Source: Clostridia bacterium (lineage in GTDB: Bacteria; Aerophobota; Aerophobia; Aerophobales; AE-B3A). Taken from it: a DNA stretch of 6,617 bases. The stretch covers positions 1-6,617 of the forward strand of contig JAUWRC010000084.1 of the NCBI GenBank assembly GCA_030610745.1, in the 5' to 3' direction. Below the pieces are notes generated by a model, which worked only from the letters and a program-made list of their open reading frames with translations, did no database searches and was not told where the DNA came from. Below, piece after piece: positions 1-6,547 of this stretch. The position numbers and the translations under genes were made by a program. Position 1 is the first letter of the stretch. Each line of letters opens with the position of its first letter.

Positions 1-400
1 TACCGAAGTGAGGGTTGAAAATGTACTTGAACACCAGAGCAATTATTACCGGCGAGGCAACCCAAGGCATAAGAAAAGCAAAGCGGAAAAAGCTTCCGAA
101 TCTCATTTTTCGGTGCAAAGCAAGAGCTAAGCCTAATGCAATTGAAAGCTTCAGAGGAACCGCCCAAGCTGCGTAATAAGTAGTATGTAAAAGAGCTGTA
201 GAGAACCATTTCTTCTTGAACAGCACGTAGTAATAATTGTCCAAACCTACAAATTGCGAAACGAGTAAATTAGTCTTAGTGAAGCTAAGACCAAGAACAT
301 AAAATAAGCAACCAAAGCCAAATATACCGACTCCAACTAATATTGGAAGAATAAACAAGTATGGAGCAATTCCTCTGACTCGAATTCCAGTAGCAATCAT
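1..400 (-). CDS. Sugar ABC transporter permease, MalF/UgpA type (N-terminal part, cut by window edge)
   Basis: This is the amino-terminal 133 residues of an inner-membrane subunit of a carbohydrate ABC importer; the gene continues beyond position 1. The start is the ATG at 400-398. It is the first usable start after an in-frame TGA at 436-434. The translation begins MIATGIRVRGIAPYLFILP, the usual short basic head followed by TM1 (about residues 12-38) in MalF/UgpA-type permeases. The periplasmic loop carries VGLDNYYYVL (residues 51-60), a hallmark of the family. TM2 lies at about 70-97, a basic cytoplasmic turn (HRKMRFG) follows, and TM3 with MPWVASPVI sits at about 104-127. The EAA loop that contacts the ATPase lies outside the window. 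A near-consensus promoter ends only about 10 bases before the ATG, so this gene may start its own transcript, separate from the operon upstream. There is no strong Shine-Dalgarno, only AGG four bases before the ATG. The substrate cannot be told from this fragment. Confidence 0.9.
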   Translation of the reverse strand, partial: MIATGIRVRGIAPYLFILPILVGVGIFGFGCLFYVLGLSFTKTNLLVSQFVGLDNYYYVLFKKKWFSTALLHTTYYAAWAVPLKLSIALGLALALHRKMRFGSFFRFAFLMPWVASPVIIALVFKYIFNPHFG

Positions 401-409
401 TCTGCCTAT

Positions 410-437
410 ATTATATACAAAAATCAGAGAAAGTCAA
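410..437 (-). promoter_or_regulatory. Predicted sigma70-type promoter for the 400-1 permease gene
   Basis: Read on the minus strand, TTGACT (437-432) is followed after 16 bases by a perfect TATAAT (415-410). The -35 box differs from TTGACA at one position. The expected transcription start, 6-8 bases after the -10 box, falls at about 404-402, only 1-4 bases before the ATG at 400-398. It therefore predicts a nearly leaderless mRNA. The position in the only sizeable gap between genes supports a real promoter. Against it, AT-rich DNA yields such matches by chance and no start site has been mapped. Confidence 0.6.
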
Positions 438-472
438 CAGCCAGAATGATAGATATTCAAAGTGCACCTCCC
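434..472 (-). promoter_or_regulatory. Orphan strong Shine-Dalgarno with a possible 8-codon leader ORF
   Basis: The minus strand reads GGGAGGTG at 472-465, the best Shine-Dalgarno match near any gene in the window, yet no annotated gene starts after it. Six bases beyond GGAGG is a TTG (460-458) that opens a short frame, LNIYHSGC, ending at TGA 436-434. That stop lies within the -35 box of the predicted promoter. The frame is the same as that of the 400-1 permease. It may be a leader peptide at the end of the upstream transcript, the relic of an older start site, or chance. Confidence 0.2.
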
Positions 473-504
473 TATAGGCTTACTCTTCTACCCATTGAGG
501 CTGC

Positions 505-1458
505 TCATCCTACAAGCCCTGTCCTTTCAATGCTAGAAACAAAGTATTTTTGAGCAAAAGCGTATAAAATTAAAGGTATGGCGATTACCAACAAACAGCC
601 AGCCATTTCTACTCCTTCATTTAATTGAAACATACCTGTGGCTCCTCCGTACCCCATTTTTACTTCCGTAAACCACCAATTCAGATCTAGCAATTTTATG
701 GGTAAGGTAGCTTTACGCTTATCCATAATATAAATGGAAAACTCAAAATAGTCATTCCAGTGCCAGACAAAAGAAAATAGAGAAACTACTAAAATAGCAG
801 GTTTAGATAAGGGCAGAAAAACTTGTGAGTAAATTCTAATTCCTCCTGCCCCATCTATCCTAGCTGCGTCCTCTAATTCTTGAGGAAACCCCTTAAAGAA
901 TTGACGAAAAATATAAATAAAAAGAGCCCCTTTCAGTCCTTGGCCAAAAAGAGAAGGAATAATAAAAGGATAATATGTATCTATCCAGTTTAATCTCTGA
1001 TACAAAATAAAAAGCGAGACAATGATAGTTTGAGGGGGGACGATTAAAGTAAATAAAGCTAAGATGAAGAGAAGGTCTCGACCAGGAAATTTACCTCTGG
1101 CAAATCCATAACCAATGAAAGAACACGATATAACCTGAGCAATACTCGACGCTAGAGCAATAATGATACTATTTGTAGCACTACGCAAGAACGACATTGT
1201 TTCATACGCATCTCTTAAATTTTCCAAGGTCGGCTGTTTGATAATCCAATAAGTATATGGATCCGCGAAGTCTTGAGCTGTTTTTAAGGATGCCACTACC
1301 ATATAAATCAGAGGATATAAAAAAACAAAGGCGACATCGATAAGGATTAAGTACACAAAAAACTTAAATAAAAAGTCTTTGTTCTTATATCCAAATCTAC
1401 TTATTTTGTCGATTTTGTTCTTGGTCTTGCCTGAGAACATTTCTTGTATTTTATGCAT
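505..1458 (-). CDS. Carbohydrate ABC transporter permease, MalG/UgpE type
   Basis: This is an inner-membrane subunit (317 residues) of a carbohydrate ABC importer, expected to pair with the MalF-type permease just upstream. About six hydrophobic segments are visible: roughly 30-56, 94-120, 128-152, 162-186, 219-242 and 284-305. The EAA loop that docks on the ATPase is intact: LEDAARIDGA (195-204), followed by FLPLSKP (214-220). The carboxy end, YFVSSIERTGLVG, is typical of the subgroup found beside DUF5696 genes, as I recall it. Before TM1 there is a lysine-rich cytoplasmic head of about 28 residues, longer than the usual short MalG head. The ATG at 1458-1456 follows AGAGGAAAA, a good ribosome site, only 8 bases after the previous stop. 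The gene is followed by a 104-base gap with a new promoter, so it is probably the last gene of its operon, although no terminator hairpin is visible. The transported sugar is unknown. Confidence 0.95.
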   Translation of the reverse strand: MHKIQEMFSGKTKNKIDKISRFGYKNKDFLFKFFVYLILIDVAFVFLYPLIYMVVASLKTAQDFADPYTYWIIKQPTLENLRDAYETMSFLRSATNSIIIALASSIAQVISCSFIGYGFARGKFPGRDLLFILALFTLIVPPQTIIVSLFILYQRLNWIDTYYPFIIPSLFGQGLKGALFIYIFRQFFKGFPQELEDAARIDGAGGIRIYSQVFLPLSKPAILVVSLFSFVWHWNDYFEFSIYIMDKRKATLPIKLLDLNWWFTEVKMGYGGATGMFQLNEGVEMAGCLLVIAIPLILYAFAQKYFVSSIERTGLVG

Positions 1459-1466
1459 TTTTCCTC

Positions 1467-2327
1467 TTATCTTTCCTCCGCGTAGAACATATATTTTTTA
1501 AAGACGGCAAGAGTGATAAGTATAATACCGAAGATAAGAACAAAGTAAGTCCACCCCATAGCCGCCCCATATCCGTAACGAAAGTTTTTAAACACAGTAT
1601 GTTTAATATAGTTCAACAAAGGATTGAAAACATCAGTAAAAGAGTCGATTATGCTGTAAATAGCGGCAATCTCTAAAATGGGCATAAGCATCGGTAAAGT
1701 TATCTTCCAGAACATTAACCATTCATCAGCCCCGTCGCATTTTGCTGCCTCGTAAAGAGCAGGTGATATTGCCTGAAATCCAGCCAAACATATTAGTATT
1801 GGTACTCCACTTCGCCATAGGATAAAAATAATTCTATTCAAAATCTCAATCAGAGGATCTGCAATGATGGGGTCAAAATAAGTATAAATAAACCCGCCTA
1901 TATCCAATCTCTGGAAAATTGATGCTACTCCGACTCCTTGCAAAAACAATCTTTGAATTACCGGGCCAGATACTATGACCACGGGAACAAAAAAGATGAT
2001 TTTAAAAACTCCCCTTCCGTAAAGTTTTTGATTAACTAAATAAGCCATACCAATAGAGAAAATTAAGATAAGGGGAATATTAATTAAGACATCTCTTACA
2101 ATTACAATAAATGCGGGCACAAAATTAACATCTATTAAAAAAGCCTCGAAATAGTTTCTCATTCCTATGAATTCAAATTTAAAGCCAAAAAGCACTTTCA
2201 GCTCTTTAAAACTAATTAGGAGCGACTGACCTAAAGGAAAAGCCAAAAAGATTACAAAACCAATAATCCAAGGAAGAATAAATAAATATCCCTCTAATGT
2301 CTTTTTTTTAGATAGACTTATTCTCAT
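1467..2327 (-). CDS. Sugar ABC transporter permease, MalF/UgpA type
   Basis: This is a 286-residue inner-membrane permease of the MalF/UgpA class, one half of the importer channel; the 1458-505 gene encodes the other half. Evidence: the head RISLSKKKTLEGYLFILPW, hydrophobic segments at about 13-38, 72-98, 105-127, 160-185, 213-235 and 258-280, and a good EAA loop, LYEAAKCDGADEWLMFWKIT (191-210), followed by LP. It lacks the large extra periplasmic domain of E. coli MalF, as is usual for UgpA-like members. The ATG (2327-2325) overlaps the TGA of the upstream gene (2326-2324) as ATGA, which implies translational coupling. The ribosome site AAAAAGGA lies inside the upstream gene, about 9 bases before the ATG. 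Position directly after a DUF5696-like gene suggests the channel imports whatever that protein releases or handles. No ATPase or binding protein is nearby. Confidence 0.95.
   Translation of the reverse strand: MRISLSKKKTLEGYLFILPWIIGFVIFLAFPLGQSLLISFKELKVLFGFKFEFIGMRNYFEAFLIDVNFVPAFIVIVRDVLINIPLILIFSIGMAYLVNQKLYGRGVFKIIFFVPVVIVSGPVIQRLFLQGVGVASIFQRLDIGGFIYTYFDPIIADPLIEILNRIIFILWRSGVPILICLAGFQAISPALYEAAKCDGADEWLMFWKITLPMLMPILEIAAIYSIIDSFTDVFNPLLNYIKHTVFKNFRYGYGAAMGWTYFVLIFGIILITLAVFKKYMFYAEER
2324..2327 (-). other. ATGA stop/start overlap (translational coupling)
   Basis: The four bases ATGA on the minus strand contain both the start codon of the 286-residue permease (2327-2325) and the TGA stop of the DUF5696-like gene (2326-2324). 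Such overlaps normally let a terminating ribosome restart at once. This links the amount of the permease to that of the secreted protein and shows that the two share one mRNA. Confidence 0.9.
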
Positions 2328-4465
2328 TGATTTTGTTCCTTTTTAATAACTAAATAACTAAGACCTTTTACGTTGATGTTCTTATCAGTATATTCTTCTT
2401 CGTTATAGTTTACGATTACTTTTGTTCCATCTTCGTAGGTTGTTTGATAAACGCCGTGGACTAGCTTGTGATGGTGCTGAATAAATTGAGTTTGCAGGTA
2501 ACCCATATTCTCATTTATTTCATGATATTCTTTCACTATTTCATCTATCCAATCTATGTAATAGGAGGAAAAGAGTTTGTTATAATTTGTCCTCCTCAAC
2601 AGAGCTGATTTTTCATAGGTTAATTCAAAAAGTGACAAAGCTCCGTATTCGACTTGTTTTAGGAATTGAGTACGAGGACTATATCTTAAGTTAGCCACTG
2701 GCCCCGTATATAGAATTATCCCATGAAGAACTATCTGGTAAAAGGGAACATCTTCGTCCAAAAGCAAATAGTTACTCCCTTCTAGGGGCGCAGAGATAAT
2801 CTTATCTACATATTTAAGGGTGTACATATTTCCTCCTTGGACAAGTATTTTGTCAAAATTATTTTTGGCTAGGTTCAGGATCTGAAGGTAGTAAGAAGCT
2901 GATTCTCCTCTTTGTAAAGGGTATTTCCTATTGCGATCGGATAAGACTACATTGCCAATTTGGCTAAACTCCAAACCATCTACTCCATATTCGCTAATTT
3001 TTGGAATATCCCTTTGAGCAAATTTTTCGTAGGCAAGATAAGGGTTAAGAAGAAATCGTTTTTCTTCTCCTCTATCATCAACCATAATTAGCTTATTTAG
3101 GCCACGAATAGCATCTCTTGACGGATAAAAACCTCCCGCATAGCTAAAGGCACTTAGATAGTCATCCTCTAAGTAAAGGTAGATTCCATGGTCGTTAGCA
3201 TACTCAACTAAATCTTTTAATCCCCTTTCTCCTCCTAATTTTACCTCAACGGGAAGCCTGTTAGGATAAAAACTATCATATCCTCCCTTCTGCCAGCCAA
3301 TCAATGTTAAATTAATTTCTCTAACTCCTTTTTCACGTAAAATTTCTAGTATTTGCCTTACCTCGTCAAAACTCGTTACTTTGATAAGGCGGTCAAAAAT
3401 AATTCCTTTTTCTCTAGCCGCACAGAAAATTCGTAAATCTAGAGGAGGTATCTCGTTAATCTTCAACTTCTGAAAACCTTTTTCTTGCAAAAGATACTCT
3501 CGATACCTCTTGGCCATTCCCACGTAATTTGCCTCTTTCCCCTCTAGGAAGAAATAGCGAATTTCTCTTTCTCCTTTAAGGAATTCACTTGCTACCTTAT
3601 GTACCCAAAGTCCTCTTTTCATAGGTACTGCGGTTCTGTTTCTAAAGACAAACTCAGCGTAGATTCTATCTAGGTTTACTATATATCCACTGGGAGAGTA
3701 GTTAATGTTAGTGTTGAAATCGCCTTCAGTTATTACAGCCAAAAAAGCATTTTCATTCTTTACTAAGCCAAAAACAGGCATCCTCATATTCTCCTCTTCA
3801 CGGAAACCGAAGGAAAATATGTTTGAATCCGGACCGTAGATAGATGTCAAAAGACTCGTTCTTTGCTCAGGGCACTTGAAATAGCGTATAGCTCCACAAC
3901 CATCAGGGACAAAGATATATCCTCTATCGTTCTCTGAAGGTGTTCCTAAGAAGGGAAGAATCCTCAATGAAACGATCCTAAATTTGCCATCTTCCCTTAT
4001 ATCTTCTTCAGGAATATTTATCTTTAAGTAATCTTTTTCTATCTCAAATTTAAGGGAAAACCCTATCTTAAGCCCAACAAACTGATAGTTTACCTTAAGA
4101 CCTCTCTCAATGCTTTGAAAACTCATCACGGCATTCTCCTTAATCGGGTTCGTCTGTTTTATCTTTTGCATTTTTTCATCTGTATAGTACAAAATAAAAG
4201 GAGATTCTAAATGGGTTTTCCATAGCCCCCCAACCTTTAGTTGCTCTCCGATAACAGGGCTGCTTCGCCAAATTTTAGTATTTCTAAGATCCTGAATAAT
4301 CAATTGAGAGTTTTTCCTGTTTATGTAAAGCTTTAAAATCAGGTTCGCCGTCACCAACTCAAATCCCGGGGGGATAGTATGGCCAATGGCTGAAAGCGAG
4401 AAACAGGTCAACGAAAGCACAAATGAAATCAGCACAAAAATTTTTGTCTTGATTTTTTCCCACAT
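2324..4465 (-). CDS. Secreted DUF5696-like protein, probable glycoside-hydrolase-like enzyme
   Basis: A 713-residue protein with a signal peptide: basic MWEKIKTK, hydrophobic core about 9-23, possible cleavage after SLSA (residue 26). No lipobox cysteine fits. Residues about 35-310 look like an all-beta domain, with the landmark GYIFVPDGCGAIRYF (182-196). Residues about 335-600 look like a TIM-barrel: LTLIGWQKGGYDSFYP (386-401), a strand ending in EDDY (433-436), GVDGLEFSQIGNVVLSD (494-510), and VPFYQIVLHG (573-582). The end (about 672-708, YEDGTKVIVNYNEEEY) resembles the small beta-sandwich that closes many glycosidases. From memory this layout and the VPFYQIVLHG block match DUF5696 proteins of Paenibacillus sugar loci, whose activity I do not know. 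Acid candidates are E433, D434, D435, D496 and E499; which, if any, are catalytic is inference. The start has a strong ribosome site, AAGGAAG, six bases upstream, and lies 12 bases after the previous stop. The context, directly ahead of two sugar permeases, supports a role on an external glycan. Confidence 0.8.
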   Translation of the reverse strand: MWEKIKTKIFVLISFVLSLTCFSLSAIGHTIPPGFELVTANLILKLYINRKNSQLIIQDLRNTKIWRSSPVIGEQLKVGGLWKTHLESPFILYYTDEKMQKIKQTNPIKENAVMSFQSIERGLKVNYQFVGLKIGFSLKFEIEKDYLKINIPEEDIREDGKFRIVSLRILPFLGTPSENDRGYIFVPDGCGAIRYFKCPEQRTSLLTSIYGPDSNIFSFGFREEENMRMPVFGLVKNENAFLAVITEGDFNTNINYSPSGYIVNLDRIYAEFVFRNRTAVPMKRGLWVHKVASEFLKGEREIRYFFLEGKEANYVGMAKRYREYLLQEKGFQKLKINEIPPLDLRIFCAAREKGIIFDRLIKVTSFDEVRQILEILREKGVREINLTLIGWQKGGYDSFYPNRLPVEVKLGGERGLKDLVEYANDHGIYLYLEDDYLSAFSYAGGFYPSRDAIRGLNKLIMVDDRGEEKRFLLNPYLAYEKFAQRDIPKISEYGVDGLEFSQIGNVVLSDRNRKYPLQRGESASYYLQILNLAKNNFDKILVQGGNMYTLKYVDKIISAPLEGSNYLLLDEDVPFYQIVLHGIILYTGPVANLRYSPRTQFLKQVEYGALSLFELTYEKSALLRRTNYNKLFSSYYIDWIDEIVKEYHEINENMGYLQTQFIQHHHKLVHGVYQTTYEDGTKVIVNYNEEEYTDKNINVKGLSYLVIKKEQNQ

Positions 4466-4471
4466 TTAAAA

Positions 4472-4478
4472 CTTCCTT
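4472..4478 (-). promoter_or_regulatory. Ribosome binding site of the DUF5696-like gene
   Basis: AAGGAAG on the minus strand is followed by six bases (TTTTAA) and the ATG at 4465-4463. It overlaps the last base of the upstream TGA stop (4480-4478). This fixes the start of the secreted protein and points to efficient reinitiation from the upstream gene. Confidence 0.75.
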
Positions 4479-6523
4479 CAATAATCTAAAATAGATATTT
4501 CCAGAATAATCTGGTTAATAAAATCAAATATCTGATAAGTTAAAACATAAATCAACACTACACCGGCCCAGAGTATTCCTATCCCAGTGACATTTAAAAG
4601 GGAAACTCCCAACGCTTTCTTTGCAGAAAATTTATGGACGACTTTAACTTGAGAAAAGAAAAGAAATATAATCCAGGCATAGATGAAATACTTTAAGAAA
4701 TTATAATATCCTTGTTGCTCTAAGGCTAGGACACGTGATAGCAAAGACAGGGGAACAGAAAAAATAATATAAGGAGAAAGGCAAAGTGCACTAGATATAA
4801 ATATACTCCTAAATGTTCCCTCGCCATCGAAAATCGCACTCACACCATAACTCGCAAAAACCCACGTGACCCAGGGAAGAAACAATTTCAAGGATTCCAT
4901 AAAAAAGGACGTTCTCTCTGGGTCGAAGGTAGAAAAATGGAAACTAGTAAACAAAATTTTTAAATAAGTAATCAAAAAGCATAATAGAACAAGGAGAAGG
5001 GCAGAAAACAAATTAGCTTTCTTTACCTCGTCTAAGGTCTCTTGCGGGTTAATCAATATTTTAAAGAGATATCCAAAGGTTTTTAGGAAGCTACCTGCCT
5101 TTTTCCCATATTTGTTAACCAGTTTTGGGATTAGCTTAGGAAGTAAAATTAAACTTACTATCCCTATCAGAACCCAAAAAGCAACCCAACCAAAATGTTT
5201 TCTCAACCAAATATGACGATATTCCATAAAAGCCTTAGAGAATCCATCTTTATCTTTAGCGTATTCGAATTCTTCCATGGCCTCAAGATATTGGCCACGC
5301 TTCAAAAGAGCTTTTCCTAACCCAGTGTGAGCAAAAGCGAAATTACTGTTTCTCTTAGCTATTTCCTTCCAGAGATTCTCTGCCTCGTAATATTTGCCGT
5401 CAAAGTAAAGCTTAACAGCTTGATGGATCAGATGAGTAAGTTTCGTGGGGTGAAAAATCTTAATAATTGCCTCCGTGTTATCAAGAACGTAAAGAGCTCC
5501 TTTTTCGTCTGTAGCTATACTAATTGGATGTTCCGATGGATCCTTTTGCTCTGCCCATCCGCCCAAAATGATCAACAGATTTCCCTCCTGGTCGTATTGG
5601 TAAACTTTCCCCGAAGAGACATCAAGAACGGATATAACACCAAATTCATTTATGGCGATATCTATGAAACGAGGAAGAATCCTTCTCGGCTCCCCTACTA
5701 CTTGAGTTTCTCCGTAGAATTTTGTGGGATAGACGTTTATTCCTACTGGAGTAATTTTCTTAATCTGGTCTTTCTCAAGATATTGCGAAAGAGCATACAG
5801 AAATCCTGAATCATCGATGTCGATATTAGAATAAGAACGAGGATTGCGACGGGTTCTTAGGTCCTCTTTTTGCTCCTTTGTGGCAAAAAGCTGGAAGAAG
5901 AGTCTGGTCAAGCTAAAACCAAGGCGAATAGGAGCAAAATAACCTCTAAAGATTCCCTTCCCATCAAGAACAATAAGACCCCGTAGAGTCCCGCTATTAA
6001 CTATATATAAATAGCCTCGAGCATCGACAACTAATTTGACAGGAGAAAAATAAACTTCTCTAAAAAGAGCAGAAGTTGGCCTTTTGTATTCTTTTAAAAG
6101 ATGCCCATCCGTATCAAATTTTAGGATACGATTGTTGCCGGTGTCGGCCACATAAAGATCGCCCTCGTCATCCACGAAAACCCCTTCCGGCTCATTCAAT
6201 TTTTCCGCACTTCCAAAAGCTCGAACAAAGTTGCCGAATCTATCAAATTTGAGAACACGGTTATTGCCGGTGTCGGCTACAAATAAATTCTCCTTTTTAT
6301 CGATAAAGATATCTCTAGGGAGAGCAAAGGAACCACATTCGTAATCTGCGCCATCAATTGTCTTATAAAGAGTATAGCTAAGAGGGGAAGGAATCTTTTT
6401 GCCTTCCTGATCAAGAATATACCCCATCTTTTGAACAGCGTAAAGAGGGTCAGTAATGACAAGAAGAAAAAAAAGCCCCATCATTACAATCACTGTTTCT
6501 TTGCTGATCCTTTTTAATCCCAT
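4478..6523 (-). CDS. NHL-propeller / TPR / Yip1-domain membrane protein
   Basis: A 681-residue fusion, probably anchored in the cytoplasmic membrane with its front half outside. Residues 1-29 form a signal peptide (core about 11-22, likely cleavage after DPLYA). Six NHL-like blades follow at about 66-104, 109-146, 159-196, 231-261, 283-322 and 332-357. Blades 1 and 2 carry the classic VADTGNNR, and the rest are worn. Two TPR-like helix pairs lie at about 364-396 and 397-430. A first TM (446-461) leads to a lysine-rich stretch (463-482) that fits a cytoplasmic side. The Yip1-like part begins at ILINPQETLDEVKK (489-502) and has TMs at about 503-522, 545-564, 573-596, 608-624 and 638-664, with FDGEGTFRSI (565-574) between the second and third. 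As I recall, proteins of this build, annotated YIP1 family, sit beside DUF5696 genes in Paenibacillus. Their role is unknown; glycan binding, sensing or scaffolding of the importer is inference. The ATG at 6523-6521 is the first start after an in-frame TAA, but its ribosome site is weak. Confidence 0.88.
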   Translation of the reverse strand: MGLKRISKETVIVMMGLFFLLVITDPLYAVQKMGYILDQEGKKIPSPLSYTLYKTIDGADYECGSFALPRDIFIDKKENLFVADTGNNRVLKFDRFGNFVRAFGSAEKLNEPEGVFVDDEGDLYVADTGNNRILKFDTDGHLLKEYKRPTSALFREVYFSPVKLVVDARGYLYIVNSGTLRGLIVLDGKGIFRGYFAPIRLGFSLTRLFFQLFATKEQKEDLRTRRNPRSYSNIDIDDSGFLYALSQYLEKDQIKKITPVGINVYPTKFYGETQVVGEPRRILPRFIDIAINEFGVISVLDVSSGKVYQYDQEGNLLIILGGWAEQKDPSEHPISIATDEKGALYVLDNTEAIIKIFHPTKLTHLIHQAVKLYFDGKYYEAENLWKEIAKRNSNFAFAHTGLGKALLKRGQYLEAMEEFEYAKDKDGFSKAFMEYRHIWLRKHFGWVAFWVLIGIVSLILLPKLIPKLVNKYGKKAGSFLKTFGYLFKILINPQETLDEVKKANLFSALLLVLLCFLITYLKILFTSFHFSTFDPERTSFFMESLKLFLPWVTWVFASYGVSAIFDGEGTFRSIFISSALCLSPYIIFSVPLSLLSRVLALEQQGYYNFLKYFIYAWIIFLFFSQVKVVHKFSAKKALGVSLLNVTGIGILWAGVVLIYVLTYQIFDFINQIILEISILDY
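6112..6280 (-). repeat. Two 40-bp near-identical segments inside the NHL blades (6112-6151 and 6241-6280)
   Basis: The two segments lie 129 bases (43 codons) apart and match at 34 of 40 positions. Each contains the identical 14-mer TTGCCGGTGTCGGC (6135-6148 and 6264-6277). They encode the VADTGNNR-I/V-LKFD core of propeller blades 1 and 2. Because identity reaches silent positions, the first two blades look like a fairly recent internal duplication, or are kept alike by recombination. The later blades do not share it. Confidence 0.8.
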
Positions 6524-6547
6524 CTCATTTACCGTTTCTTGTTATCC

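Larger units (their letters stand above)
404..479. repeat. 7-bp inverted repeat flanking the promoter (404-410 and 473-479)
   Basis: GCCTATA at 404-410 is the exact reverse complement of TATAGGC at 473-479. The distal copy is embedded in the 8-bp palindrome CCTATAGG (471-478). The two arms sit just downstream of the -10 box and about 40 bases upstream of the -35 box. That placement would suit a pair of repressor half-sites, but 7 bp is short and chance is a fair explanation. Confidence 0.2.

Noticed and set aside
398..460. The 400-1 permease starting at TTG 460 by reading through TGA 436-434
   Set aside because: The extension would add a non-permease-like stretch of about 20 residues with a stop. 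TGA ends other genes here (505-507, 2324-2326, 4478-4480), so it is an ordinary stop, and the ATG at 400 already gives a normal permease head.
401..504. Rho-independent terminator after the 1458-505 permease
   Set aside because: The only pairings are short (CCTATAGG, GAAT/ATTC, CCTC/GAGG with a long loop), and none is a GC-rich stem followed by a run of T on the minus strand.
4394..4411. Lipoprotein signal at C21 of the DUF5696-like protein
   Set aside because: The residues before the cysteine are S-L-T, which does not fit the L-A/S-G/A-C lipobox, and the protein fits an ordinary signal peptide cleaved after SLSA.
5327..5809. 160-codon open frame on the plus strand
   Set aside because: It lies wholly antisense to the TPR/NHL part of the 681-residue gene, its translation shows no recognisable domain or periodic pattern, and the opposite frame carries clear NHL and TPR motifs.
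6277..6462. 61-codon minus-strand open frame inside the propeller gene
   Set aside because: It overlaps the signal peptide and first blade in another frame, and its leucine/arginine-rich hydrophobic translation is what a shifted frame in this composition gives. There is no separate ribosome site or gap.
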